From NCBI RefSeq assembly GCF_000350105.1, contig NZ_CAIY01000076.1:1-35623 (forward strand): DNA of 35,623 nucleotides, written 5' to 3'. The DNA comes from Richelia intracellularis HH01 (GTDB lineage: Bacteria > Cyanobacteriota > Cyanobacteriia > Cyanobacteriales > Nostocaceae). Shown here in pieces: positions 1 to 8,574 of this stretch; position 1 is the first letter of the stretch, and each line of letters starts with the position of its first letter. Both the position numbers and the translations under genes were made by a program. The notes beneath the pieces are model-generated. The model was not told the DNA's origin. It saw nothing but the letters and a program-made list of their open reading frames with translations, and ran no database searches.

Positions 1-15
1 GGCTTTTTCAGGCTT

Positions 16-1151
16 TCAATCTCTCAAATTGACATCAAGTAATTGGGAAGTTATTAGTCTACTTACCCATACCTCCAAGTGTGCATGGTTTGCTCTTTGT
101 TCTATAGGATCTTCAGTCTCGCTGGCATATGGCATTAACCCAATAATTGCTGCACTAGTTACGCAAAACATTGACTTCTGGAAAGTTATACAAATCTGCA
201 CTAGCAAATCATCTTCTTCACGCCGACGTGTACGACGGTATAAATCATGTAAATAATTTGGGATATAGTGACTCATATCCTGCATTAATAAAGTTGGTGG
301 AATACCTGCACCACCAATTGGCAAGGGGTCTGCATATAATGCCCCATACTCAAACCTAGCTTGATCTGCAGGAATTTGATATGCTTGGGCATTGTAGGAA
401 ACTGTACCTTGAAAGGGAGTTCCACGAAAAAAAATAGCTTCCACATAAGGAATAGCTAGGTCTGATAAAAATGTCAAACCTGCCGCTGATGGTAATAAGT
501 CATAAGCCTTTCCATTGATTTTAACGCTGTAAGTTACTGGGTTGGTAGCATTTGCCACTAACCCAGATTTTATATGTTCTATTACTTGGGGTATTGAATT
601 GATTTCTCCTAATTCATATAAATCGGATAATTCTAGGAATATATCAGCCATAACTCGCCAGAATTGTCCCAAACCACTATAGTATGAATAAACTCTTAAC
701 TGCTCAACTGAAAAGTTGGGAAATAATTTATTGATACTTGAAATAAAGGGGTTATTTTTAAATTTTGCCCGGATTACTGCGTTTGACAATTCTATAAAAT
801 TGTCAGTGTCTAGATAAGCATCTAAGCCACCACCGCCATGCCACAGCATAACTTTCATACAATACTCAGCATACTCAAAGTTTATACGGCCATGCCACCA
901 GTGACGTAATAACTTAGAGATACTAATTTCCCCATTAAAGTATTTGAAGAAAGGGAAAAAACTAAAAACTGATTTTCAGCAATGTAAATCAAATTATTAG
1001 AATATTTGTCTAAAACAATCCCATAACTTTTAAGAATTCCCACAACTTCCAGGACATTTTCTTTTGTGTCAACTAATAATCCTTGCCCCGTTCTTAGATA
1101 TTCAATAAAATCATTTGCAAGATTTTCATCTACCTGCTTAGTGGTTACCAT
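16..1151 (-). pseudogene. chpX: ChpX/CupB CO2 hydration protein, interrupted by a 1-base frameshift
   Basis: ChpX (CupB) is the soluble subunit of the NDH-1MS' complex that hydrates CO2 to bicarbonate at the thylakoid membrane. Two frames together make one family member. The first (882-1151, 89 codons) holds the N-terminus up to IAENQFLVF. The second (from about 961 down to 16) continues with FFPFFKYFNGE, RHWWHGRINFEYAEYC and then MKVMLWHGGGGLDAYLD. The two join exactly at a run of six A on the plus strand (956-961, T6 in the gene); seven would restore one continuous frame of about 378 residues, close to the usual family length. Past the run, the first frame reads unrelated residues and stops at TAA (882-884). 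It is last in ndhF4-ndhD4-chpX, 24 nt after ndhD4. It may be a true pseudogene, a gene rescued by slippage at the T run, or a homopolymer sequencing error. Confidence 0.88.
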
Positions 1152-1175
1152 AACACAAGAGTTTTAAATAAAATA

Positions 1176-2693
1176 TCAATTATTTTCCTGAATAATTGCA
1201 TGATGTTGTTGTAAAACAATACTGGCCTTAGCATTTTGATTACTTACCATTATATTTGTAGTAGCTTCTGTCCACCTGGCTAACCAAGATGGTTGAATTC
1301 CAAACAATACTATTAATATAGCTAAAATGATAGCAGGGGCACGGTCACTCCAATAGACCCTTGGTAAGTTTATAACCTGATCAGATAATCGACCAAAAAA
1401 AGCACGATTCATTAAAATCAGGAAGTAAACTGCTGTCAGTCCGGTACCAATCATACATAGAAGGGTTTGTACTGGAAACACATCAAAACTGGCACGAAAG
1501 ACAATAAATTCAGAGATAAACCCCACCATTCCTGGGATACCTGCACTTGCCATTACTCCCAATACCATCAGACTGCCAATCACAGGTAAACCCCTTTCCG
1601 GATTTAATAATCCCCTGATAACTTTTAAATCTCTACTACCAGCTTTCTTGTAAACCACACCCACCAATAAAAAGAGCAATGGAGAAATCAAACCATGGCT
1701 TATCATTTGCATCACTGTTCCCAAAATACTTAAGGGTGTAGCAGCAGCAGCACCCAGGAGAATATAACCCATATGTCCCACAGAACTATATGCCACAATT
1801 TTCTTCATATCTGTTTGGGGAATAGCGCAGGAAGCACCATATAATACAGTTATAACAGCCCAACTTGCTAACCAGGGAGCTATATAACTCCAAGCTGCTG
1901 GTAATAAATTCATCCCAAACTTCAGTAATCCATAAGTCCCTAGTTTCAATAATACTCCTGCTAAGAGTATGGAAATGGGTGTAGATGCTTCTACATGGGC
2001 ATCAGGCAACCATGTATGTAACGGCACTAAGGGTATTTTAATTCCAAAACCAAGGACAATCCCCATTAATAAAATAATTTGGGTTGTTATGTTTAGTGTA
2101 CTGGTGTTTAAATCGGCCACAGCAAAGCTAGTAGAGCCACTTAACCAAACTAATCCTAAAAAACTAGCCAAAATAAGAATTCCAGAAACAGCAGTATAAA
2201 TCAAGAATTTTGTTGCTGCATAGCCTCTTTTTTCGCCTCCCCAAATAGCAATCAGTAAATATAGGGGGATTAGTTCTATCTCATAGAATAGAAAAAATAA
2301 CAGTAAATCCTGGGCTAGAAATGCACCCATGACTGCTACATTTAACAGCAGTAATAGTGAGTAATAAAGTCTTGGGCGTTTAAGTTCTGGATTAGTACTA
2401 TAAATTGCAATACAAGTGAGCAGAGCATTTAATATTAGTAATGGTAAAGATAACCCATCCACACCAATATGATATGTCAAGCCTAAGGGATCAATCCAAG
2501 AATAATACTCGCTAAATTGTTGAGTGGTAAGATCAGGTTCAAATTGAATTGCAATTAAAACTGTCAATATCAAAACCAATGCAGTTACTATTAAGGCTAA
2601 TCTACGACAATTTTTCACCGATATATTATCAGGGAGAAACCAAATCAAAACCACTCCCAGCAATGGTAGTAAAACTAAGGAACTAAGCATCAT
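1176..2693 (-). CDS. ndhD4: NAD(P)H-quinone oxidoreductase subunit 4-like NdhD4 (CO2-uptake NDH-1)
   Basis: Membrane proton-pumping subunit of the photosynthetic NDH-1 complex, of the type specialised for CO2 uptake. The 505-residue product is hydrophobic, with about 14 predicted membrane helices and the Mrp/NuoM-type core: FYEIELIPLYLLIAIWGG, KIPLVPLHTWLPDAHVEAST and the MKKIVAYSSVGHMGYILLG segment. Length is normal for NdhD. The assignment to the D4 class rather than D1/D2 rests on context: it lies between ndhF4 and chpX, and the whole set is divergent from the ccm operon. The start ATG is followed directly by a second ATG codon (MM), so the true initiator may be one codon later. The reading frame is intact although its partner chpX is broken. 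Confidence 0.9.
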   Translation of the reverse strand: MMLSSLVLLPLLGVVLIWFLPDNISVKNCRRLALIVTALVLILTVLIAIQFEPDLTTQQFSEYYSWIDPLGLTYHIGVDGLSLPLLILNALLTCIAIYSTNPELKRPRLYYSLLLLLNVAVMGAFLAQDLLLFFLFYEIELIPLYLLIAIWGGEKRGYAATKFLIYTAVSGILILASFLGLVWLSGSTSFAVADLNTSTLNITTQIILLMGIVLGFGIKIPLVPLHTWLPDAHVEASTPISILLAGVLLKLGTYGLLKFGMNLLPAAWSYIAPWLASWAVITVLYGASCAIPQTDMKKIVAYSSVGHMGYILLGAAAATPLSILGTVMQMISHGLISPLLFLLVGVVYKKAGSRDLKVIRGLLNPERGLPVIGSLMVLGVMASAGIPGMVGFISEFIVFRASFDVFPVQTLLCMIGTGLTAVYFLILMNRAFFGRLSDQVINLPRVYWSDRAPAIILAILIVLFGIQPSWLARWTEATTNIMVSNQNAKASIVLQQHHAIIQENN

Positions 2694-2755
2694 AAAATAA
2701 GGGTAAGTTAATCTATTAAAATAAACACTATTTCAACTCTAAAACAGCAAATTAT

Positions 2756-4594
2756 CTAACAGACCCAAATACCAAAGGGTAAAAAACCAAGAGAACTAAC
2801 ACCTAATAAAATTACTAACAAATAGCCCTGAGACTCTCCGGAAATACTATACTTTAAACCTTGTCCGCTAAAAATAGTCGCAAATCCCACTAAATTTACT
2901 AACCCATCTATTAGATAGCGATCACACCAAGCAGAAATTCTGGATAAAAATATAACTGCACCTACGACAGTCACCCTATAAAGGCGATCAATATAAAAAT
3001 CATAACCCAATAAATTCTGTACAAATCTCCAAGCTTTAACTCTTGATTGTGACCAGGCCTTATGTAGATAGAGATTACAACCAACTGCCAACCCTAAAAT
3101 ACTTGAAGATACCAGCAATAACAACACATACCAATTAATACTGTCCCAACCAGGGAGCAAATACCATTGCTGTAGCATTAGTGGAACTAACAGTGTAACT
3201 ATTGATAAAGATATCATGGGTACTGACAAAGTCCAGGGAACTTCTGGAGCACGTCTAGTTTTCTGTTGTGGTTTTCCCCAAAAAATTAGACGAAATACTC
3301 TAGTCAAATTCAATGCTGTAAACCCATTAACTATAACTAAAACCCCCAATACCCAAGGGCTAATTAACCACAGACCTTCTGCCCAGGAAAGCATCGCCCA
3401 AAAACTACCTAGGGGTAGGAGAGTTATCATTCCTGCTGCCCCCACAACATAAGCGGTAGTAGTTGCAGGCATTCTAGACCACAGCCCTCCCATTTCAGTT
3501 AGATCTTGGGTTCCAGTCGTCATAATTACTGCACCAGAACTCATAAATAAAAGAGCCTTGGCAATTGCATGGGTCAAGAGTAACATTAGTGCTACACCTC
3601 CTTGTTCCAAGCCTACAGATAAAAAGACCAACCCCATATAAGCACTAGTCGAATGGGATAATACTCGCTTAATATCTATCTGGGCAATAGACACTAAGGT
3701 TGCACCAATTGCCGTCAGTACACCCATAACTACTAAAGTACTCAAAGCTAAAGGTGAGAATACTAAAATCGGTTGTAATTTATATAAAACATAAGCCCCA
3801 CCAGCTACCACCATAGAGTTTCGCAGCACAGATGCTGGGTTTGGTCCCTCCATTGCTTCATCTAGCCATAAATGCAGAGGAAACTGAGCACACTTTCCTG
3901 CAGGTCCTGCAATGAGTGCAAGACCCAGTAAATTCCACAGTAGGGGACTCAAATTAGCTGTCCGTGCCCACTCATATATGTCAGAAAAGTTCAAACTTCC
4001 TGCTGATGTAGACAGGGCAACCACCCCCATCAATAGTAGTAAATCTCCTACCCGCTTAGTCAAAAAAGCATCTCGTGCTGCCGTTACTACTAAAGGTTGA
4101 GCATACCAAAATCCTACTAATAAATAAGTGGATAACGTAAGAATTTCCAGTAAGGCATAGCTGAGAAACAGTGAATCACTCATAGCCAAAGCACTAAGTG
4201 CAGCCTCAAAAAATCCCATCATGGCGAAAAAACGGGCTAAAGCCCAGTCCTTCTCCATGTAACCCAAGGCGTAAATTTGTGCCAACAAACTCAGTCCAGT
4301 AATTAAAACTACTGCACCAATACTTATTATCGAAATTTCCCAATCTAAAGATAATTGAAAATTCCCTGATTGGAACCATATCCAGGATATAACTTCAGTT
4401 TCTCTGTCCCAGATATCCTGGAAAATAAATAGACTGTGAAAAAAGCCTAATAGCGTTGCTAACAAGTTAAAATAAGCAGCAGGTCTAGGACCAGTTCGAC
4501 GAATTACCCCCATTGACCATGGCAAAGTGAAAATTGCGCCTATTAACCCATAAACTGGTACATACCAACTTGTTGATAACAGTAATTGATTCAT
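2756..4594 (-). CDS. ndhF4: NAD(P)H-quinone oxidoreductase subunit 5-like NdhF4 (CO2-uptake NDH-1)
   Basis: NdhF-family antiporter-like subunit of NDH-1MS', the low-affinity constitutive CO2-uptake complex in the thylakoid membrane. The 612-residue protein is strongly hydrophobic. It shows family motifs such as AGKCAQFPLHLWLDEAMEGP (quinone oxidoreductase core, around residues 230-250), IDIKRVLSHSTSAYMG and LLTHAIAKALLFMSSGAVI. The C-terminal part carries further membrane helices, as in NdhF proteins. It is the first gene of the ndhF4-ndhD4-chpX unit, 62 nt before ndhD4, and is transcribed away from ccmK2 across an 813-nt divergent intergenic region. F4 rather than F1/F3 is inferred from gene order: there is no cupS and the unit lies next to ccm. 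The frame is intact. Confidence 0.9.
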   Translation of the reverse strand: MNQLLLSTSWYVPVYGLIGAIFTLPWSMGVIRRTGPRPAAYFNLLATLLGFFHSLFIFQDIWDRETEVISWIWFQSGNFQLSLDWEISIISIGAVVLITGLSLLAQIYALGYMEKDWALARFFAMMGFFEAALSALAMSDSLFLSYALLEILTLSTYLLVGFWYAQPLVVTAARDAFLTKRVGDLLLLMGVVALSTSAGSLNFSDIYEWARTANLSPLLWNLLGLALIAGPAGKCAQFPLHLWLDEAMEGPNPASVLRNSMVVAGGAYVLYKLQPILVFSPLALSTLVVMGVLTAIGATLVSIAQIDIKRVLSHSTSAYMGLVFLSVGLEQGGVALMLLLTHAIAKALLFMSSGAVIMTTGTQDLTEMGGLWSRMPATTTAYVVGAAGMITLLPLGSFWAMLSWAEGLWLISPWVLGVLVIVNGFTALNLTRVFRLIFWGKPQQKTRRAPEVPWTLSVPMISLSIVTLLVPLMLQQWYLLPGWDSINWYVLLLLVSSSILGLAVGCNLYLHKAWSQSRVKAWRFVQNLLGYDFYIDRLYRVTVVGAVIFLSRISAWCDRYLIDGLVNLVGFATIFSGQGLKYSISGESQGYLLVILLGVSSLGFLPFGIWVC

Positions 4595-5407
4595 GTATTT
4601 TTCCTATCAACTTTAACTATTGTTTTATCAAGTTCTAGGTTATAAATATGGTAGATGCTTGGTTAAGATTTGTATTTTATTTTGTAGCTTTAAAACACAT
4701 CTCTTATAGATGCTATCAATAAAATCAATTGACCGTAAAATATAAACCAACAAGGGGAGTAAATTCATTTGACGGACTCAATAAAAACTAATAACTCTTA
4801 TCATCAAAAAACACGTATAAGCACTCATAATCAGTACAATTACCATTTTAATAAATAAAGAATAACAAATAATAAAAAAGCACAAGTACACGCAAATGCA
4901 TATACCTAAATCAGCCATTTAAAAGCTGGGGAATTATTTTTGAGTGATAATAGCTCCTGTCATAAAATTCAAAACTTTATTTTGAAATAACTAAACAATA
5001 TGGGTATTTATGAATAAATTTACTCAGACACATATTTTGTTGGGGTAAGGCCATAATAAAGTTCCTATTGTTTAGTTTCAAGTACAAATATGTGTTTGAT
5101 TGCAGGCATATATTATATTTTCACTATTACTATTTATGAATAAGTAACTAAAATTATAAGGCAGAAATATCACTTTTAAAACCGGGAAAACTTCCACAAT
5201 GCAGAGCAGGGAACATCACTGGAGTCATTATTAACTTTCCTAAACTTCCTGATTACAAACTATTATGGTAATTTGTATTGCCAGGGGTGCCAAGCTTTTC
5301 TATGCTTAAATAAGGTGAGCACTTAATTACAATATGATAATTGACCTCGTCTAAAAGGGTAATTTGAGTGTAAAAAGTTAAGTTATTTTTTTATTGGGAG
5401 TTCTGCA
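4595..5407. promoter_or_regulatory. Divergent control region between ndhF4 and ccmK2
   Basis: This 813-nt AT-rich stretch without an ORF must hold promoters for both the CO2-uptake unit (leftwards) and the carboxysome operon (rightwards). A 10-bp inverted repeat (5028-5037 with 5086-5095, arm ACACATATTT) brackets about 48 nt. A TTGACC hexamer sits at 5341, but I see no convincing -10 at the right distance. The ccmK2 ribosome site is GGGAG, 7 nt before the ATG at 5408. CmpR-type regulators bind TTA-N7/8-TAA motifs in other cyanobacteria; in such AT-rich DNA I cannot separate real sites from chance. Confidence 0.5.
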
Positions 5408-5716
5408 ATGCCAATAGCAGTTGGAATGATTGAGACAAAAGGCTTCCCAGCAGTAGTAGAAGCTGCTGATGCAATGGTCAAAGCTGCCCGTGTTACCCTG
5501 GTGGGGTACGAGAAAATTGGTAGCGCACGCGTTACTGTGATTGTCCGGGGAGATGTTTCCGAAGTGCAGGCATCTGTTGCTGCTGGGATTGATGCTGCTA
5601 ATAGAGTTAATGGTGGGGAGGTTGTTTCTACTCACATCATTGCACGTCCCCATGAAAACCTGGAATATGTTCTACCAATACAGTATACGGAGGCTGTAGA
5701 GCAATTTAGGACATAA
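5408..5716 (+). CDS. ccmK2: Carboxysome shell protein CcmK2 (BMC-H hexamer)
   Basis: Major hexagonal shell protein of the beta-carboxysome. The 102-residue product is a single BMC domain beginning [20 protein letters not shown]. It has the pore loop motif KIGS (about residues 36-39) and the [13 protein letters not shown]-terminal strand. It is the first gene of ccmK2-K1-L-M-N-O, with a good ribosome site (GGGAG, 7 nt upstream). The shorter length (102, against 113 for the next gene) and first position match CcmK2 of other beta-cyanobacteria. A 41-nt stretch (5447-5487) is identical to ccmK1, suggesting gene conversion or strong constraint. A 217-nt gap separates it from ccmK1, so ccmK1 may also have its own promoter. 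Confidence 0.95.
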   Translation: MPIAVGMIETKGFPAVVEAADAMVKAARVTLVGYEKIGSARVTVIVRGDVSEVQASVAAGIDAANRVNGGEVVSTHIIARPHENLEYVLPIQYTEAVEQFRT

Positions 5717-5933
5717 TTTAATTGGTTAGGAATTTAAAATTTCCAATTTAGTTTCACCTAAACCCATTAAGAGCTTTCAACAGATTTTGGAGAAGCAATA
5801 GTTTTACAAGGAGAAGTCTGATTTAATTAGTATGGTCATTTGTATACATTATCTATGAGAGCATTATTGGTTCTCAGGTGAATAATTGATTTCGACTTGA
5901 CAGAATATTACCCAAAGATAAGGAATTAAACAA

Positions 5934-6275
5934 ATGTCAATTGCAGTTGGAATGGTAGAAACTCTGGGTTTTCCAGCAGTAGTAGAAGCTGCTGATGCAA
6001 TGGTCAAAGCTGCTCGTGTAACTCTGGTGGGTTATGAAAAAATTGGTACTGGTAGAGTAACAGTAATTGTGCGGGGGGATGTTTCTGAAGTACAAGCTTC
6101 AGTGGCAGCTGGCATAGACTCAGTGAAGCGAGTAAATGGGGGACAGGTACTATCCACCCATATTATTGCTCGTCCCCATGAAAATCTAGAATATGTTTTA
6201 CCTATTAATTATACCGAAGACGTAGAGCAGTTCCGAGAAAAAGTCAATCCTATTCGCCCTTTTGGTGCAAGATAG
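5934..6275 (+). CDS. ccmK1: Carboxysome shell protein CcmK1 (BMC-H hexamer)
   Basis: Second hexameric shell protein, 113 residues, a single BMC domain starting [20 protein letters not shown]. It differs from CcmK2 mainly in the longer C-terminal tail ([18 protein letters not shown]), as is typical for CcmK1. The pore loop reads KIGT instead of the usual KIGS, so a threonine would line the central pore. The ribosome site AAGGA lies about 9 nt before the ATG. The ccmL start follows 10 nt after the stop, so the two are co-transcribed. Confidence 0.94.
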   Translation: MSIAVGMVETLGFPAVVEAADAMVKAARVTLVGYEKIGTGRVTVIVRGDVSEVQASVAAGIDSVKRVNGGQVLSTHIIARPHENLEYVLPINYTEDVEQFREKVNPIRPFGAR

Positions 6276-6285
6276 TAACTAGGTA

Positions 6286-6591
6286 ATGCAAATTGCCAAG
6301 GTTCGTGGCACAGTAGTTAGCACCCAAAAAGATCCCAGTCTTAGGGGAACGAAACTGCTCTTATTGCAGTTGTTAGATGAAGAGGGGCATACTTTACCGG
6401 AGTACGAGGTAGCTGCTGACAGCGTTGGTGCGGGGGTAGATGAGTGGGTACTCATTAGCCGTAGTGGCCATGCAGCATGCCGAGTTCAAGGCAACGAGGA
6501 TCGACCCCTAGATGCAGTTGTAGTAGCAATCATAGACACAATTTATTTGGAGAAACGCCAAATTTATAACAAAAGAGAACAATATCGCTAA
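6286..6591 (+). CDS. ccmL: Carboxysome vertex protein CcmL (BMC-P pentamer)
   Basis: Pentameric protein that caps the twelve vertices of the carboxysome shell. The 101-residue sequence has the CcmL/EutN signature: MQIAKVRGTVVSTQKDPSL at the N-terminus, the central EVAADSVGAGVDEWVLISRG-like block (here ISRSGHAACRV), and DAVVVAIIDTI near the C-terminus. Length is normal. It starts 10 nt after ccmK1; a 130-nt gap then precedes ccmM. No unusual residues noticed. Confidence 0.95.
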   Translation: MQIAKVRGTVVSTQKDPSLRGTKLLLLQLLDEEGHTLPEYEVAADSVGAGVDEWVLISRSGHAACRVQGNEDRPLDAVVVAIIDTIYLEKRQIYNKREQYR

Positions 6592-6721
6592 ATAAATATC
6601 GATTAATTACTGTACCACTAGCACCCAGATGTTTGGTTTGTTCATAAAACCGATATTAGCTATTAGTTGATATTGATCACAGGCTAAAAGCTGAAGGCTA
6701 ATCATAATGAGGAGTTCAATA

Positions 6722-8374
6722 ATGGTAAGCAGTACGGCAGCCCCCCCAACACCATGGTCAAGGAATTTAGCTGAACCACAAATCCATCAAACAGCTTATA
6801 TACATCATTTTTCTAATATTATCGGTGATGTTGTTGTCAGCCCAAATGTTATTATCTCACCAGGGACTTCTATTAGGGCTGATGAAGGTACACCCTTCTA
6901 CATTGGTGAAAATACTAATATTCAAGATGGTGTAGTCATTCATGGTTTAGAGCAGGATAGGGTAATTGGTGATGACAAAAGGGATTACTCTGTATGGATT
7001 GGTAATAATGTTTGTATTACTCACATGGCTCTAATTCATGGACCAGCTTATGTGGGAAATGACTGCTTTATTGGTTTTCGTTCTACAGTATTTAATGCCA
7101 AGATCGGTGCAGGGTGCATTATCATGATGCATGCTTTGATTGAGAATGTGGAAATTCCACCAGGTAAGTACGTTCCCTCTGGGGCCATTATTACCACTCA
7201 GCAGCAGGCTAATAGATTGCCAGATGTACAAGCTGATGATAAACAATTTGCTCACCATGTAGTGGGTATTAACCAGGCACTACGAGCAGGTTATCTTTGT
7301 GCTCAAGACAATCAATGTATTGCACCCATTCGAGATGAAATGAATAAATCTCATAAAAGTACAAATTTGAATGGGTTTGAAAGGAGTAATCAGGTGTCTA
7401 GCAGTAAATTAGATACAGCAGTTGTGGATAGGGTTCGTTATCTGTTACAGCAGGGATACAAAATTGCTACGGAGCACGTAGATGAAAGAAGATTTCGTAC
7501 AGGTTCCTGGTCCAGTTGTACACCAATTGAGGCAAGAAGTCTCGAGCAAGTAATTGTATCTGTAGAAAATTGTCTAATAGACCATAGTGGAGAGTATGTT
7601 CGTCTCTTTGGAATTAATACCAAAGAACGATGCCGAATCTTAGAAACTATTATTCAGCGGCCCAATGGAACTGTACATGAATTAAGCACTTTTAAGTTGC
7701 CTATGCCTAGGTTGCCTAATGGGGAAATAGCTAATAATGGCAATACCAGTGTTAGCAGTGGCCTTATTGGCAAGGAAACCATTGAGACAGTCAATCAGTT
7801 ATTAGCTGGCGGTTTTATGATTGGTGTTGAGCATGTAGATGAACGTAGATTCCGCACTGGCTCATGGCAAAGTTGCCAGTCTTGTGATAACAGTTCTGCC
7901 AATAGAGTTATTGAATTTTTGGAAGAATGTATGGTTAATCACCAAGGAGAATATGTTCGTTTAATTGGTATTGATCCTAAGATAAAGCGCAGGGTATTAG
8001 AAACTATTATCCAGCGTCCTAATGGGGTTATAGCTGCCTCTGAAAAAAATCAACTATCCATAGATCAGGATCCTCATAATAGGGTTAGTAAGTATACAAG
8101 TGTTAATACAAACAATTTAGGTAGCGAAGTCATAGATAAAATTCGTCAATTGTTAGCTGGTGGACTAAAAATTAGTGCAGAGCATGTAGATAAAAGACGT
8201 TTTCGTACTGGTGTTTGGTCAAGCTGCGGTCAAATAACATCCCATTCTGAAGAGGGTATTATTAACGCCCTAGGACATTTGATGACTGAGTACCAAGGAG
8301 AGTACTTACGTGTAGTTGGTATTGACACTAAAGCAAAATGCCGTGTGATAGAGAGAATTATTCAACGCCCATAA
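6722..8374 (+). CDS. ccmM: Carboxysome assembly protein CcmM, gamma-carbonic anhydrase with three Rubisco small-subunit-like domains
   Basis: CcmM scaffolds Rubisco inside the carboxysome and, in many species, supplies carbonic anhydrase activity. An N-terminal left-handed beta-helix (about 20-205) carries His74, His101 and His106, matching the zinc ligands of active CcmM (His75/102/107 in Thermosynechococcus). Cys193 and Cys199 match its activating disulfide pair. Three small-subunit-like (SSUL) repeats follow (about 228-315, 348-430, 465-550), each with EHVD.RRFRTG and ending II.RP. SSUL1 and SSUL2 have cysteine pairs 18 apart (266/284, 385/403), as in the redox-switched modules; SSUL3 has Cys502 but Leu at 520. 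I chose ATG 6722 because GAGGAG (6709-6714) lies 7 nt upstream; an ATG at 6707 would overlap this ribosome site. The length is 550 residues. Confidence 0.96.
   Translation: MVSSTAAPPTPWSRNLAEPQIHQTAYIHHFSNIIGDVVVSPNVIISPGTSIRADEGTPFYIGENTNIQDGVVIHGLEQDRVIGDDKRDYSVWIGNNVCITHMALIHGPAYVGNDCFIGFRSTVFNAKIGAGCIIMMHALIENVEIPPGKYVPSGAIITTQQQANRLPDVQADDKQFAHHVVGINQALRAGYLCAQDNQCIAPIRDEMNKSHKSTNLNGFERSNQVSSSKLDTAVVDRVRYLLQQGYKIATEHVDERRFRTGSWSSCTPIEARSLEQVIVSVENCLIDHSGEYVRLFGINTKERCRILETIIQRPNGTVHELSTFKLPMPRLPNGEIANNGNTSVSSGLIGKETIETVNQLLAGGFMIGVEHVDERRFRTGSWQSCQSCDNSSANRVIEFLEECMVNHQGEYVRLIGIDPKIKRRVLETIIQRPNGVIAASEKNQLSIDQDPHNRVSKYTSVNTNNLGSEVIDKIRQLLAGGLKISAEHVDKRRFRTGVWSSCGQITSHSEEGIINALGHLMTEYQGEYLRVVGIDTKAKCRVIERIIQRP
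7379..7396 (+). promoter_or_regulatory. Internal ribosome site and GTG start for the short form of CcmM
   Basis: Inside ccmM, AAGGAG (7381-7386) is followed after 7 nt by an in-frame GTG (7394-7396, residue 225), just before the first SSUL repeat. Initiation here would give a protein of about 326 residues with three SSUL domains and no carbonic anhydrase domain. That matches the CcmM35 form made by internal initiation in Synechococcus elongatus. The position and match are seen directly; use in vivo is inferred. Confidence 0.8.
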
Positions 8375-8574
8375 ATAGGAATAGACAAATGAATTTGCCA
8401 GTTTCTATTAATCAGTTTAAGTTAAGTAAAACAATTTTAGGTAGTTTTACATGCTATCTGTTTTAAGATACTACTAGTAGGCATCGTAGCCAATTAATTC
8501 AATACTGCAAGAATTACTTTATAAAGAAAAGTTAATCTTCACACTAAAATTAAATCACTGAGGTTGCAATCTCC

